Below, piece by piece: positions 24,700 to 32,648 of a DNA stretch of 55,666 bases. Source of the DNA: JAFDVL01 sp043736395 (GTDB lineage: Bacteria > Acidobacteriota > Blastocatellia > RBC074); the NCBI GenBank assembly GCA_043736395.1, contig JAYTCQ010000045.1, positions 1 to 55,666 of the forward strand, written 5' to 3'. Position 1 is the first letter of the stretch. Every line of letters begins with the position of its first letter. A program made the position numbers and the translations under genes. The notes beneath the pieces are model-generated. The model had not been told where the DNA came from. It made no database searches and saw only the letters and a program-made list of their open reading frames with translations.

Positions 24700-27128
24700 T
24701 AGCGTTTCTTGACTGGAATTTTTTCCGGCGTAAAATTTTTCAGCAAGTTATTCTCAAATAATTTCAGAATCCTTTTGTATTCATCCGCCCAACTAGAAGC
24801 CCTTTCAAAACCATGATCTTCGACAGGATACGGCGCAAGCTCCCAATTTTCTTTTCTTAGCTCAATTAATTTTTGTGCAAGCCTAACTGAATCCTGAAAG
24901 TGAACATTCGTGTCTACCATCCCGTGACAAATCAGCAACGCGCCTTTTAATCCATTCGCAAAATAGATCGGTGAGCTTTGTTTATAGGCTCCGGGGTCAC
25001 TTTGTGGGTTATTGAGAATATTTGCTGTGTAGGGATGATTGTAATGCGCCCAATCCGTCACAGGCCGCAAAGCCGCGCCAGCCGCAAAAACATCAGGCTC
25101 TGTGAACATTGCCATCAATGTAATAAATCCGCCGTAGCTGCCGCCATAAATTCCAATTCGTTTGGCGTCTACGCCATGTTCGCTGACGAGATATTTCGCG
25201 CCGTCTATGTGATCGGATAAATCTTTGCCGCCCATGTGACGATAAATTCCCGTGCGCCAATCGCGTCCGTATCCTGCCGAGCCACGATAATCAATGTCGA
25301 GCACCACGAAGCCACGTTCCATCAGCAAATGATGAAACATATATTCGCGGTAATATTGGCTCCACCAATTGTGAACATTTTGTAAGTAGCCTGCGCCGTG
25401 CACGAAGATTACGGCTGCGCCATTTTTCTTTGTTGGCACATAAATTCGCGCGGGAACTTCTGCGCCGTCTCGCGCCTTGATTTTTACGATGGGAGGAGCA
25501 ACCCAATTGTAGTTGGCAAATTCAGGCAGCGGTGAATTTGTGATTTGTGCTCTTATTGCTGGAGCTGAAGAGATCGTCACTACTGTTGCGATACCAGGAT
25601 TCGTTGCAGGAAACTGAGGATTTGATGTGAGGAATAGTTCAGGTGGCTTATTACTTCCTGAATAAATGAGTGCTTGCATCGAACCATCTGGCGAAAGCGT
25701 TACATCATTTTTTCCAACTTGATACGTCAAGCGATTTCGACTGCTGCCATCAAAATTCATCGAATAAAAATGTCGTTCGTGAGGACTACCTTCACTGGAA
25801 GCAAAATAGAATTTTGTTTTGTCTTCCGAAATTTCTACATCAGAAATTTCAAATGCGCCTTTCGTTAATTGGTTTGCTTCGCCGCTCTCAAAATTTTGCG
25901 TGTACAAATGTGCGTATCCGTCGCGTTCGGAAACAAAATAAAATGTTTTGTTGTCTGGTAACCAACCGAGCGAATCGCCTCCGAAATTGTTAATCCACGC
26001 GTCATCGTGCAAATGATCCAGCACCGTAGCCTTCGCCATAGCCGGATCAAATTTCATAATCCAGCGATCTTTGTTGTCGGCGGAACGTGCAATAATGATG
26101 GCCTTGCTGCCATCGTCTGACCATTTCAAGCCGAACAATCTCACCTCGCGTTCGCGGGGTTTTTCGGCTTTGTCTTCAGGATTTTTTGGCGCTTCTTTAA
26201 GGCCGTGATCGATGAATTTCGCTTCGCCAGTTTCGGCGTTAATGATGACGAGTTTCGTTTTGCCTTGCGTGTCGCCGACTTTGTTGCGGGCGGGAATGTC
26301 TTCGGTAAAAGCGGATTCGGTCACGTAATTTGGAACGATAGTATTTTTCGTGTCGCGGGCAGGTTCGTTGACAGAAACGATAGCGAATTTGTCATCCGGC
26401 GTGAGCGAAAGAATTCCGGGCGATTGACCGGCTGGCAAAAAATACGGTTTACGTTTTTCCTGTGCTTTGCGCTTGGCTTCCTGCTCTTCACGGTATTGCG
26501 CTTTTTCCTTCACGGCATCAAGTAATGCTTGTTCTTCTTTTTTGATGAACTCCTGACTGTCCGTACCTTTTTTCTTTTCATCAGGCGCAGCACCAGAGCG
26601 AATATCCGTGATTTGTGAGAGCGTGCCATCGGTCAGCGAAAGCGTATACAAATTATTTTGGCGCGTGAAATAAATGTGCTTTTGATCTTTAGTGAAATGC
26701 GCGTTGCTTTCGCCGTCGGAGGTTTTCGTTAATTGACGCCGTTCATTTTTCGCATGATCGTAGAGAAAAATATCACCTTCGTCGGTGTACACCGTGAGTG
26801 TTTTGTCTTTCGATAATTCACCGGAATTAGGCGGCGCAAGTTTTGCTTCGGCTTCAGTAAGTTTGCGCAAACCGCTGCCATCGCGGTTGACGACGTATAA
26901 ATCTGGTTGCTTCAAACGCGGCTCGCCAGCGCGCTTCCAGCGAAAATAAATTTTTTGGGAATCACGCGACCAATACACGGCGCTCGGCGCGTAGCCCACC
27001 AAATCTGGCCCGCGCATAATGCTGTCCACCGTGAGTTCAAATTTTTTCGGGGCTGGTTGTTGCGCGAAACTTTGATAGGGAAGTAGGAGGAGGCAAAGAC
27101 AAAGAGTCGTAAATTTACGAGATTTCAT
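24699..27128 (-). CDS. S9 family peptidase (prolyl oligopeptidase type), exported
   Basis: An 809-residue serine peptidase. A Sec signal (KFTTLCLCLLLLPYQSFAQ) is followed by a beta-propeller-like region with TolB/WD-type repeats (SPDG-, DDKFAIV-, SDDGSKAII-like blades, about 40-530). The C-terminal alpha/beta hydrolase has VIFVHGAGYLQNVHNWW, the nucleophile elbow GIYGGSYGGFITLMA (GxSxGG), ICHGMVDTNVHFQDS with the acid Asp, and the base His in PVEDHGFERAS. It is probably a periplasmic dipeptidyl- or acylaminoacyl-peptidase that trims peptides. It lies 51 bases after the RidA-like gene on the same strand and may be the last gene of the purine/folate run or have its own promoter. Confidence 0.9.
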   Translation of the reverse strand: MKSRKFTTLCLCLLLLPYQSFAQQPAPKKFELTVDSIMRGPDLVGYAPSAVYWSRDSQKIYFRWKRAGEPRLKQPDLYVVNRDGSGLRKLTEAEAKLAPPNSGELSKDKTLTVYTDEGDIFLYDHAKNERRQLTKTSDGESNAHFTKDQKHIYFTRQNNLYTLSLTDGTLSQITDIRSGAAPDEKKKGTDSQEFIKKEEQALLDAVKEKAQYREEQEAKRKAQEKRKPYFLPAGQSPGILSLTPDDKFAIVSVNEPARDTKNTIVPNYVTESAFTEDIPARNKVGDTQGKTKLVIINAETGEAKFIDHGLKEAPKNPEDKAEKPREREVRLFGLKWSDDGSKAIIIARSADNKDRWIMKFDPAMAKATVLDHLHDDAWINNFGGDSLGWLPDNKTFYFVSERDGYAHLYTQNFESGEANQLTKGAFEISDVEISEDKTKFYFASSEGSPHERHFYSMNFDGSSRNRLTYQVGKNDVTLSPDGSMQALIYSGSNKPPELFLTSNPQFPATNPGIATVVTISSAPAIRAQITNSPLPEFANYNWVAPPIVKIKARDGAEVPARIYVPTKKNGAAVIFVHGAGYLQNVHNWWSQYYREYMFHHLLMERGFVVLDIDYRGSAGYGRDWRTGIYRHMGGKDLSDHIDGAKYLVSEHGVDAKRIGIYGGSYGGFITLMAMFTEPDVFAAGAALRPVTDWAHYNHPYTANILNNPQSDPGAYKQSSPIYFANGLKGALLICHGMVDTNVHFQDSVRLAQKLIELRKENWELAPYPVEDHGFERASSWADEYKRILKLFENNLLKNFTPEKIPVKKR

Positions 27129-27179
27129 ATTTGAAAAATGGAAGGGAATGTAACTGCACTAAAATTTATATTTGCCAGT

Positions 27180-27590
27180 CTAACTTTCGCTGACTGCCGT
27201 GGCTTCAATCTCAATCAGAAATTCTTTTCGGGCTAATGATTGCACGCCGATGAGGGAACACGCGGGCAATTTTTCAGCAGGAAAATATTGCCGGAGCAAC
27301 TCACCAATCACTGCTGCATCTTCATATTTGTAATTGACGACGTAAAGATTAATTTTGACAACGTCGGCCAACGTAGCGTTTGCGCTGGCCAATGCGGTAG
27401 CAAAATTTAGCAACGCTTGTTTCGTTTGCGCTGCGAAATCTCCTGTGCCAACTAGATTTTGTTGTTTGTCTACGCCGACCTGACCCGAAATATAAATCGT
27501 TTTTACGCCATGATTTTCGACGGTGACAACCTGTGTGAAGAAATCTTTCCAGTCGGGTAATTCTTCCGGGTTGATAAATTTCTTTTGCAC
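27180..27590 (-). CDS. RidA/YjgF-like protein lacking the catalytic arginine
   Basis: A 136-residue member of the RidA/YjgF/UK114 family: VKTIYISGQVGVD (29-41), TKQALLNFATALASANATLADVVKINLYVV (about 56-85) and EIEATAV near the end. In imine deaminases of the family the segment reads PARS with a key Arg binding the carboxylate; here it is PACS, with Cys111 in that place. It may therefore be one of the Rid subgroups without imine deaminase activity. It begins 18 bases after purM on the same strand. Threonine ammonia-lyase, the usual source of RidA substrates, is encoded elsewhere in the window (43184), but not in this operon. Confidence 0.85.
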   Translation of the reverse strand: MQKKFINPEELPDWKDFFTQVVTVENHGVKTIYISGQVGVDKQQNLVGTGDFAAQTKQALLNFATALASANATLADVVKINLYVVNYKYEDAAVIGELLRQYFPAEKLPACSLIGVQSLARKEFLIEIEATAVSES

Positions 27591-27608
27591 AAGAATGTCT
27601 CGAATATG

Positions 27609-28646
27609 CTAAGCGAATACAACTTTGCCATCGCCTTCGATAACGCTGCCGATTTCGTAAAAATCTTCGCCGGATTCGCGCAGGGAATCTTTCACGAAAG
27701 GCGCATTTTCAGGGCTTACAATCGCCACCATACCAATGCCGAGATTGAAAGTTCGCAGCATATCTTCGCGTGGCACGTTGCCGATTTTTTGCATCACTTT
27801 ATATACGTCAGGAACCGTCCACGTGCTTTCATCAATTTGCACGTCAACGTTACTCGGCAAAATGCGCGGAATGTTTTCGACTAAGCCGCCGCCTGTGATG
27901 TGAGCCAGGCCTTTGATGATGCCTTCACGACCGATAAGTTTATCGAAGGCGGGCAAATAATTTTTATGTGGTTTTAATAATTGTTCGGCAACAGTGACGC
28001 CGAGTTCGGGAACTACGGAATCAACTTTGTAACCGGCGACATCGAGAAATAATTTGCGTGCGAGGCTATAACCATTGGTGTGCAAACCTAGTGAAGGTAA
28101 TCCCCATACTAAATCTCCCGCCACAATACGCGAACCGTCAATGACTTTGGATTTATCTACCACGCCAACGATGAAGCCTGCGATGTCGTATTCGCCGTCA
28201 GTATAAAATCCGGGCATTTCAGCAGTCTCGCCACCGAGCAAAGCGCATCCGCCTTCACGGCAACCACGCGCTAGACCTTCAACGACAGATTCGATCACGC
28301 CGGGTTCTAATTTGCCGGTAGCAATGTAATCCAGAAAAAATAACGGGCGTGCGCCCTGCACCAAAATGTCGCCGATGCAATGCGCCACGAGGTCGTATCC
28401 GACAGTGTTGTGAACATCGGTCAGAAACGCAATTTTGAGTTTTGTACCAACGCCGTCCGCGCTGGCTACGAGGACAGGTTCGCGCATATCGGGAAACATG
28501 CCGCTGAACATGCCGCCGAAGCTGCCGATGTTGGAAAGTACATTTTCATTGAACGTCGTGTTCGCTAATTTTTTGATGCGGGCCACGGCATCGTTAGCGG
28601 CGTCAATGTTTACACCTGCGTCTTTGTAGCTAATAGATTGCGTCAT
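27609..28646 (-). CDS. purM: Phosphoribosylformylglycinamidine cyclo-ligase
   Basis: A 345-residue AIR synthetase of standard length, acting at the fifth step of de novo purine synthesis in the cytoplasm. SYKDAGVNIDAAND at the start, GVGTKLKIAFLTDVHNTVGYDLVAHCIGDILVQGARPLFFLDYIA, GGETAEMPGFY and HITGGGLVENIPRILP are all characteristic. Its ATG overlaps the TGA of the DUF3006 gene (ATGA at 28643-28646), so it is translationally coupled. purF lies three genes upstream on the same strand. Confidence 0.97.
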   Translation of the reverse strand: MTQSISYKDAGVNIDAANDAVARIKKLANTTFNENVLSNIGSFGGMFSGMFPDMREPVLVASADGVGTKLKIAFLTDVHNTVGYDLVAHCIGDILVQGARPLFFLDYIATGKLEPGVIESVVEGLARGCREGGCALLGGETAEMPGFYTDGEYDIAGFIVGVVDKSKVIDGSRIVAGDLVWGLPSLGLHTNGYSLARKLFLDVAGYKVDSVVPELGVTVAEQLLKPHKNYLPAFDKLIGREGIIKGLAHITGGGLVENIPRILPSNVDVQIDESTWTVPDVYKVMQKIGNVPREDMLRTFNLGIGMVAIVSPENAPFVKDSLRESGEDFYEIGSVIEGDGKVVFA

Positions 28647-28936
28647 AATTTGATATTGGTTTGGTCGGCGTCGTTATTTTGTTGCAGCTCAGCTTGCAGT
28701 TCTTCAACGCGCGCAAGCGTGTTTTCTTTTTCGGGAATGTTTGGTGTGAATTCGATTGCTTTGCCGAGGGAGTTGAATGTGACGTTAAGATAATCTCCGG
28801 CTTGCGAATTTTCCGGCAATTGTTTGAGAGGAATATCCAGCGAAGTTTCGTCACTGAAGATTAGCACTGCGATCTGGTCTTCGATGCGATCAATAAAGGC
28901 GATTGACGATTTTTGTAATTCAATATTCTTAGTCAT
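28643..28936 (-). CDS. DUF3006 family small protein
   Basis: A 97-residue protein. The N-terminal half AFIDRIEDQIAVLIFSDETS and DIPLKQLPENSQAGDYLNVTF matches the DUF3006 pattern (IDR.E...AV......, then P...LP....GD.L). The C-terminal tail is acidic and coiled-coil-like (EKENTLARVEELQAELQQNN). Genes of this family are often found beside ComEC-like metallo-beta-lactamase hydrolases, and one is encoded two positions upstream here. It overlaps purM by 4 bases and the preceding small ORF by 8 bases (ATGACTAA). The function is unknown, probably linked to the hydrolase. Confidence 0.8.
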   Translation of the reverse strand: MTKNIELQKSSIAFIDRIEDQIAVLIFSDETSLDIPLKQLPENSQAGDYLNVTFNSLGKAIEFTPNIPEKENTLARVEELQAELQQNNDADQTNIKL

Positions 28937-29190
28937 TTTTTACCTTGGGACGAAATCCATAAGCTCCTAGTTTATCCGCCGTTGCATAGCCCACACGCAT
29001 TAAATAAAAAAGAGAGTTAGGCATCGCATTGATGGCTTCGAGTGAAACTTTGTTGCGATCTTTTCCCAAAAAATATTTACCAGAAATTGGCTCGACCGCT
29101 AAAAATTCACCAATGTGGGACGGTTCTAAAAAAGCCTTTAAATGATCCTTGTAAAATCGTCTTCCTTCTTTTGCAAGATCACTTGTTCAT
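28929..29190 (-). CDS. Small ORF with no in-frame start codon (probable frameshift at its first codons)
   Basis: A minus-strand frame is open for 85 codons and reads SDLAKEGRRFYKDHLKAFLE, PSHIGEFLAVEPISGKYFLG, KDRNKVSLEAINAMPNSLFY, then LMRVGYATADKLGAYGFRPK. Its TAA overlaps the DUF3006 ATG as ATGACTAA, as in a real operon gene. No ATG, GTG or TTG opens this frame near its 5' end; it is preceded by an in-frame TGA. An ATG at 29190 lies one base out of frame (ATG AAC AAG T GAT CTT), so a single extra base would explain it. The sequence resembles small proteins seen upstream of protease-like genes in other bacteria (from memory). It may be intact with unusual initiation, a fresh pseudogene, or a sequencing error. 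Confidence 0.55.
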
Positions 29191-29254
29191 GTCCGATTTT
29201 CGTTATCCTGTGCCAGATTAATATCTCCTTTGATAAAGAATGAGGCAAATTCTA

Positions 29255-30244
29255 CTATGGATTCACGGACAATTCACTCCTCACTGCTTCTCTTCCTGAC
29301 CAGGTTTTCGCCAGCGTCGTTTCGCGTGTCGGACGGGCTTCAAAGTTTTTTCCATCTGAGGAAATTTCGATCTCTCCCTGCAAATCTGTCCGTAAGGTTT
29401 TTATCTTCAAATTCTTTAGCCGATCCATTGTTAGTTGTGCCGGATGCCCGTAATCATTGGCTATCCCAACTGAGATGATGGCAAATTGTGGCGCTACGGT
29501 AGTTAGGAATTTTCCGCTCGTTGCGTGTCGAGAACCGTGATGACCTATTTTTAAAATATTCGCTTTCAAATTCACACCTGCCTTCATGAGGCGATCTTCG
29601 CTCTCAAATTCTGCGTCGCCTGTAAACAGCATGGCAAATGAACCATAACTTAATCGCAACACAACCGAATTTGCGTTTTGTACACTACGATCCTTCCCAA
29701 TATCAGTTTCGGTAAAAAGCGGATTAGGCGGGCCGTACACGTTAAATTTTACGTCCGGCTCAATATCAATAGTTTGCCCGCGGACGGCTTTGATGTACGG
29801 CGTTTTATTATCCTGAATTTCAAGCAGCAATTTTTCGTATGTGACGGTTCCGTAGGTTTGTCCACTATCAAGAAATTGTTTGATGCGAAAATTATCAAAG
29901 ACCTTTCGCATGCCGCCGATGTGATCAGCGTGTGGATGTGTGGCGATGACTAAATCAAGCTGTCTGACGCCGTGATTTTTCAGGGATTTGACGACCTCGT
30001 CGCCTGCTTCAACTGGGCCCGCATCAATCAAGATCGTTTTACCTTGCGGCGAAATAATAAGCAGGCTATCTCCCTGCCCCACATCCAGCGCATAGATTCT
30101 TAGCTGACCGCTGAGAGCGGGTTCATCAGGCTTGGCGGGTGGTTCGTAATCACCTTTCTCAACGGTTGGCCGACAAGCCAGCAATCCACCTGCAAGCATG
30201 ACAATTAACAGTAACCCGATTAACTGTTTGAGCTTGTTGTCCAT
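29255..30244 (-). CDS. ComEC/Rec2-like metallo-beta-lactamase hydrolase, lipoprotein
   Basis: A 329-residue protein with a lipobox ending LLAC (Cys24) after MDNKLKQLIGLLLIVMLAGG, so it is likely a lipid-anchored periplasmic or outer-membrane protein. The hydrolase domain shows YALDVGQGDSLLIISPQGKT (51-70), LIDAGP, the metal motif THPHADHIGG (102-111), MLFTGDAEFESE and ILKIGHHGSRHATS, as in the extracellular nuclease-like domain of ComEC. It lacks the ComEC channel helices. It may degrade nucleic acid or phosphodiesters outside the cytoplasm. It starts 27 bases after purF on the same strand. Confidence 0.87.
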   Translation of the reverse strand: MDNKLKQLIGLLLIVMLAGGLLACRPTVEKGDYEPPAKPDEPALSGQLRIYALDVGQGDSLLIISPQGKTILIDAGPVEAGDEVVKSLKNHGVRQLDLVIATHPHADHIGGMRKVFDNFRIKQFLDSGQTYGTVTYEKLLLEIQDNKTPYIKAVRGQTIDIEPDVKFNVYGPPNPLFTETDIGKDRSVQNANSVVLRLSYGSFAMLFTGDAEFESEDRLMKAGVNLKANILKIGHHGSRHATSGKFLTTVAPQFAIISVGIANDYGHPAQLTMDRLKNLKIKTLRTDLQGEIEISSDGKNFEARPTRETTLAKTWSGREAVRSELSVNP

Positions 30245-30271
30245 AGGAATTTTCTAAATTTGCTTCGATTT

Positions 30272-31717
30272 TCAGGTACGAGAATCTTTAGCTTTCACGC
30301 TCTCGAATAAGGTTCGTTGCCCGGCACGCGCGCTCGCGATTTGAACCGGCTGATCTCGCAATAAAGTCGGATAATTTCCGGTGTAGCAGGCACTGCAAAA
30401 TTTTGAATCAGACGTATCATCAACTGCTTCGCGTAATCCGCCCAGACTCAAATATCCAAGTGAATCGGCATCAATGAATTCGCAAATTTCCTGGACAGAA
30501 TTATTGGCACCAATTAACTCCTCTTTCGTCGGAGTGTCGACGCCGTAATAACAAGGCGAAATTGTCGGCGGGCAACTAATGCGCATGTGAACTTCGGTCG
30601 CGCCGGCTTCACGCACCATCTTCACAATTTTTTTAGAAGTAGTGCCACGTACCAGTGAGTCATCAATCAAAACTACGCGCCGACCTTCGATTAAGTCACG
30701 CACTGGATTAAGTTTGATTTTGACTCCAAAGTGACGGATTTGCGATTGTGGCTCAATGAAAGTTCGCCCGACGTAATGATTGCGAACCAAACCAAACCGA
30801 AATTTGAGATTGGAAGCAGAGGCGTATCCGATCGCGGCAGCGACGCCCGAATCAGGGACTGGAACTACAATGTCGGCATTTGCCGGATGTTCCTGCGCCA
30901 GAATGCGTCCCATTTTATGGCGACTTTTGTTAATGCTGCGGCCAAAAATTAAGGAATCAGGACGCGCAAAATAAACATGCTCAAAAACACAATGCGAAAT
31001 TGGTTTGGGGTCGAATGGTTTAACGGAACGAGTCCCATCTTTATCAACCACAATTAATTCGCCTGGCTCAACATCACGAACATATTTTGCTCCGATCAAA
31101 TCGAACGCACAGGTTTCTGAAGCGAAGACTGTCGCACCATCTAAATTTCCAATCGCCAAAGGACGAAATCCGCGTGGGTCGCGTACGGCAATTAAGCTTG
31201 ACGGTGAAGCGAACACCAATGAATAAGCTCCGTCGTGTTGTTTGAGAGCATCAATAATTGCTTCAGATAAATTTGCAGCGCGGGAACGGGCGATTTGATG
31301 CAGTAAGACTTCGGTATCAGAAGTAGATTGAAAAATAGCGCCGTCGTTTTCCAATTGCTGACGCGCGGCAATAGCGTCAGGCAGGTTTCCATTGTGACAG
31401 AGCGCTAATAAGCCGTAGCTGCAATTCACGGAGAAAGGTTGCGCTTCGTTAATGCTGACTTTCCCGGACGTCGAATAGCGATTATGAGCAATGGCAATTG
31501 AGCCGGGCATTTGCTCTAGTCGGTCTTCATTGAAGACATCGCTGACGTGCCCCATGCCTCGTTCAGCATGCAGCTTTTCGCCATCGGCTGTGACGATACC
31601 AGCGGATTCCTGTCCCCGATGCTGCATTGAATAAAGACCCAGATACGCCAGTTTTGCGGCCTCAGGATGACCGTAAATTCCGAATACTCCACATTCATCG
31701 TTAAATTTATCAAACAT
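30272..31717 (-). CDS. purF: Amidophosphoribosyltransferase
   Basis: A 481-residue glutamine amidotransferase catalysing the first committed step of purine synthesis. MFDKFNDECGVFGIYGH gives a short propeptide before the catalytic Cys9. IAHNRYSTSG is present in the N-terminal glutaminase domain; the PRPP site reads VVLIDDSLVRGTTS. Cysteines in HCVFEHVYF, ISCPPT and FCSACYTGNYP match the [4Fe-4S] ligands of the Bacillus-type enzyme. It is flanked by folE 41 bases upstream and the lipoprotein hydrolase downstream, all on the same strand. It is thus grouped with purM but separated from it by three small non-purine genes. Confidence 0.97.
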   Translation of the reverse strand: MFDKFNDECGVFGIYGHPEAAKLAYLGLYSMQHRGQESAGIVTADGEKLHAERGMGHVSDVFNEDRLEQMPGSIAIAHNRYSTSGKVSINEAQPFSVNCSYGLLALCHNGNLPDAIAARQQLENDGAIFQSTSDTEVLLHQIARSRAANLSEAIIDALKQHDGAYSLVFASPSSLIAVRDPRGFRPLAIGNLDGATVFASETCAFDLIGAKYVRDVEPGELIVVDKDGTRSVKPFDPKPISHCVFEHVYFARPDSLIFGRSINKSRHKMGRILAQEHPANADIVVPVPDSGVAAAIGYASASNLKFRFGLVRNHYVGRTFIEPQSQIRHFGVKIKLNPVRDLIEGRRVVLIDDSLVRGTTSKKIVKMVREAGATEVHMRISCPPTISPCYYGVDTPTKEELIGANNSVQEICEFIDADSLGYLSLGGLREAVDDTSDSKFCSACYTGNYPTLLRDQPVQIASARAGQRTLFESVKAKDSRT

Positions 31718-31758
31718 TATAAATTTTATGGTGCTTTAAGGTTTAGTTAGTTTAGAAA

Positions 31759-32367
31759 TTATTTATGAATAAAAGTCATTGCTTCAGCGCGAAGATTTGC
31801 ATCTGTGCGGAAGATTCCCCGCAAAGCCGAAGTGACAGTAGTCGCCCCGGGTTTTTTGATACCACGCATGGTCATGCATAAATGCACGGCTTCGATGACC
31901 ACCAGAACGCCTAGTGGTTGCAATGGTTCGCCGGAAAGCAAATCTGCAACTTGGGTTGTCAGGCGCTCCTGCACCTGAGGCCGACGCGCAAAAATGTCCA
32001 CGATTCGGGCAAGCTTTGAAAGCCCCACAATGCGTCCATCCTGTGGAATGTATGCCACATGCGCGACACCAGTGAAAGGGATCAAGTGATGCTCACAAAT
32101 CGAATGCAGGGAAATATCTTTCACTAAAACGATTTCCTCGTGGGCTTCAGATGGTAAAACCTTCATTTCAGCCTGCGGATTTTCGTATAACCCGCCGCAG
32201 ATTTCCGCATACATTTCAGCCACACGGTTTGGCGTTTCAGCAATTCCGGGCCGCGAAATGTCTTCACCAAGACCTTCCAGAATCAGTCTGACTCCCTCTG
32301 CAATCTTTGGTAAGTTAAAGGGATTTTTATTTAATTGAATACTTGTCGCTTCGTTATTTTGGCTCAT
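31759..32367 (-). CDS. folE: GTP cyclohydrolase I
   Basis: A 202-residue enzyme that converts GTP to dihydroneopterin triphosphate at the start of folate synthesis. The ATG at 32367 is used; a TTG at 32388 is in frame. LHSICEHHLIPFTGVAHVAYIP holds the zinc-binding CEHH, and the second zinc Cys appears in EAVHLCMTMRG. GRIVGLSKLARIVDIFARRPQVQERL and TSALRGIF are family motifs. It is the most upstream gene of the purine/folate run; its promoter must lie in the 280 bases shared with the divergent TPR gene. Confidence 0.96.
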   Translation of the reverse strand: MSQNNEATSIQLNKNPFNLPKIAEGVRLILEGLGEDISRPGIAETPNRVAEMYAEICGGLYENPQAEMKVLPSEAHEEIVLVKDISLHSICEHHLIPFTGVAHVAYIPQDGRIVGLSKLARIVDIFARRPQVQERLTTQVADLLSGEPLQPLGVLVVIEAVHLCMTMRGIKKPGATTVTSALRGIFRTDANLRAEAMTFIHK

Positions 32368-32519
32368 TACTTTTTTGTGTTTCCGCAAAAACTTTTTCTA
32401 AAAAGATATTATCGGCTGGGGTAAGATTTTAGGCAAATGCTGACTGTCAGCCCGCGCAGGAAGCCCTAAAATAAATCTTTTTCTTGATACGATCTATCAG
32501 GCTGGGATAAACTAATATT

Positions 32520-32558
32520 CTACATGTAGTTTGGTGCCCGCTATTTAACTACAGGTAG
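32520..32558. promoter_or_regulatory. Paired CTACANGTAG palindromes between folE and the EPS locus
   Basis: CTACATGTAG (32520-32529, a perfect palindrome) and CTACAGGTAG (32549-32558, one centre mismatch) have centres 29 bp apart, close to three helical turns. They lie in the divergent region about 90-130 bases before the TPR lipoprotein start. Just upstream is a TTGATA...TAAACT pair with an 18-base spacer at about 32485-32515. The arrangement suits a dimeric regulator, but this is only inference. Confidence 0.4.
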
Positions 32559-32648
32559 TAATCATTGCCGGGAAAAGCTAGTGAGGCTTCTCGCAAATTC
32601 GAAGTATTACTGCCTACTTAATAATAAATAAGAAAGATTATTTCTCTC

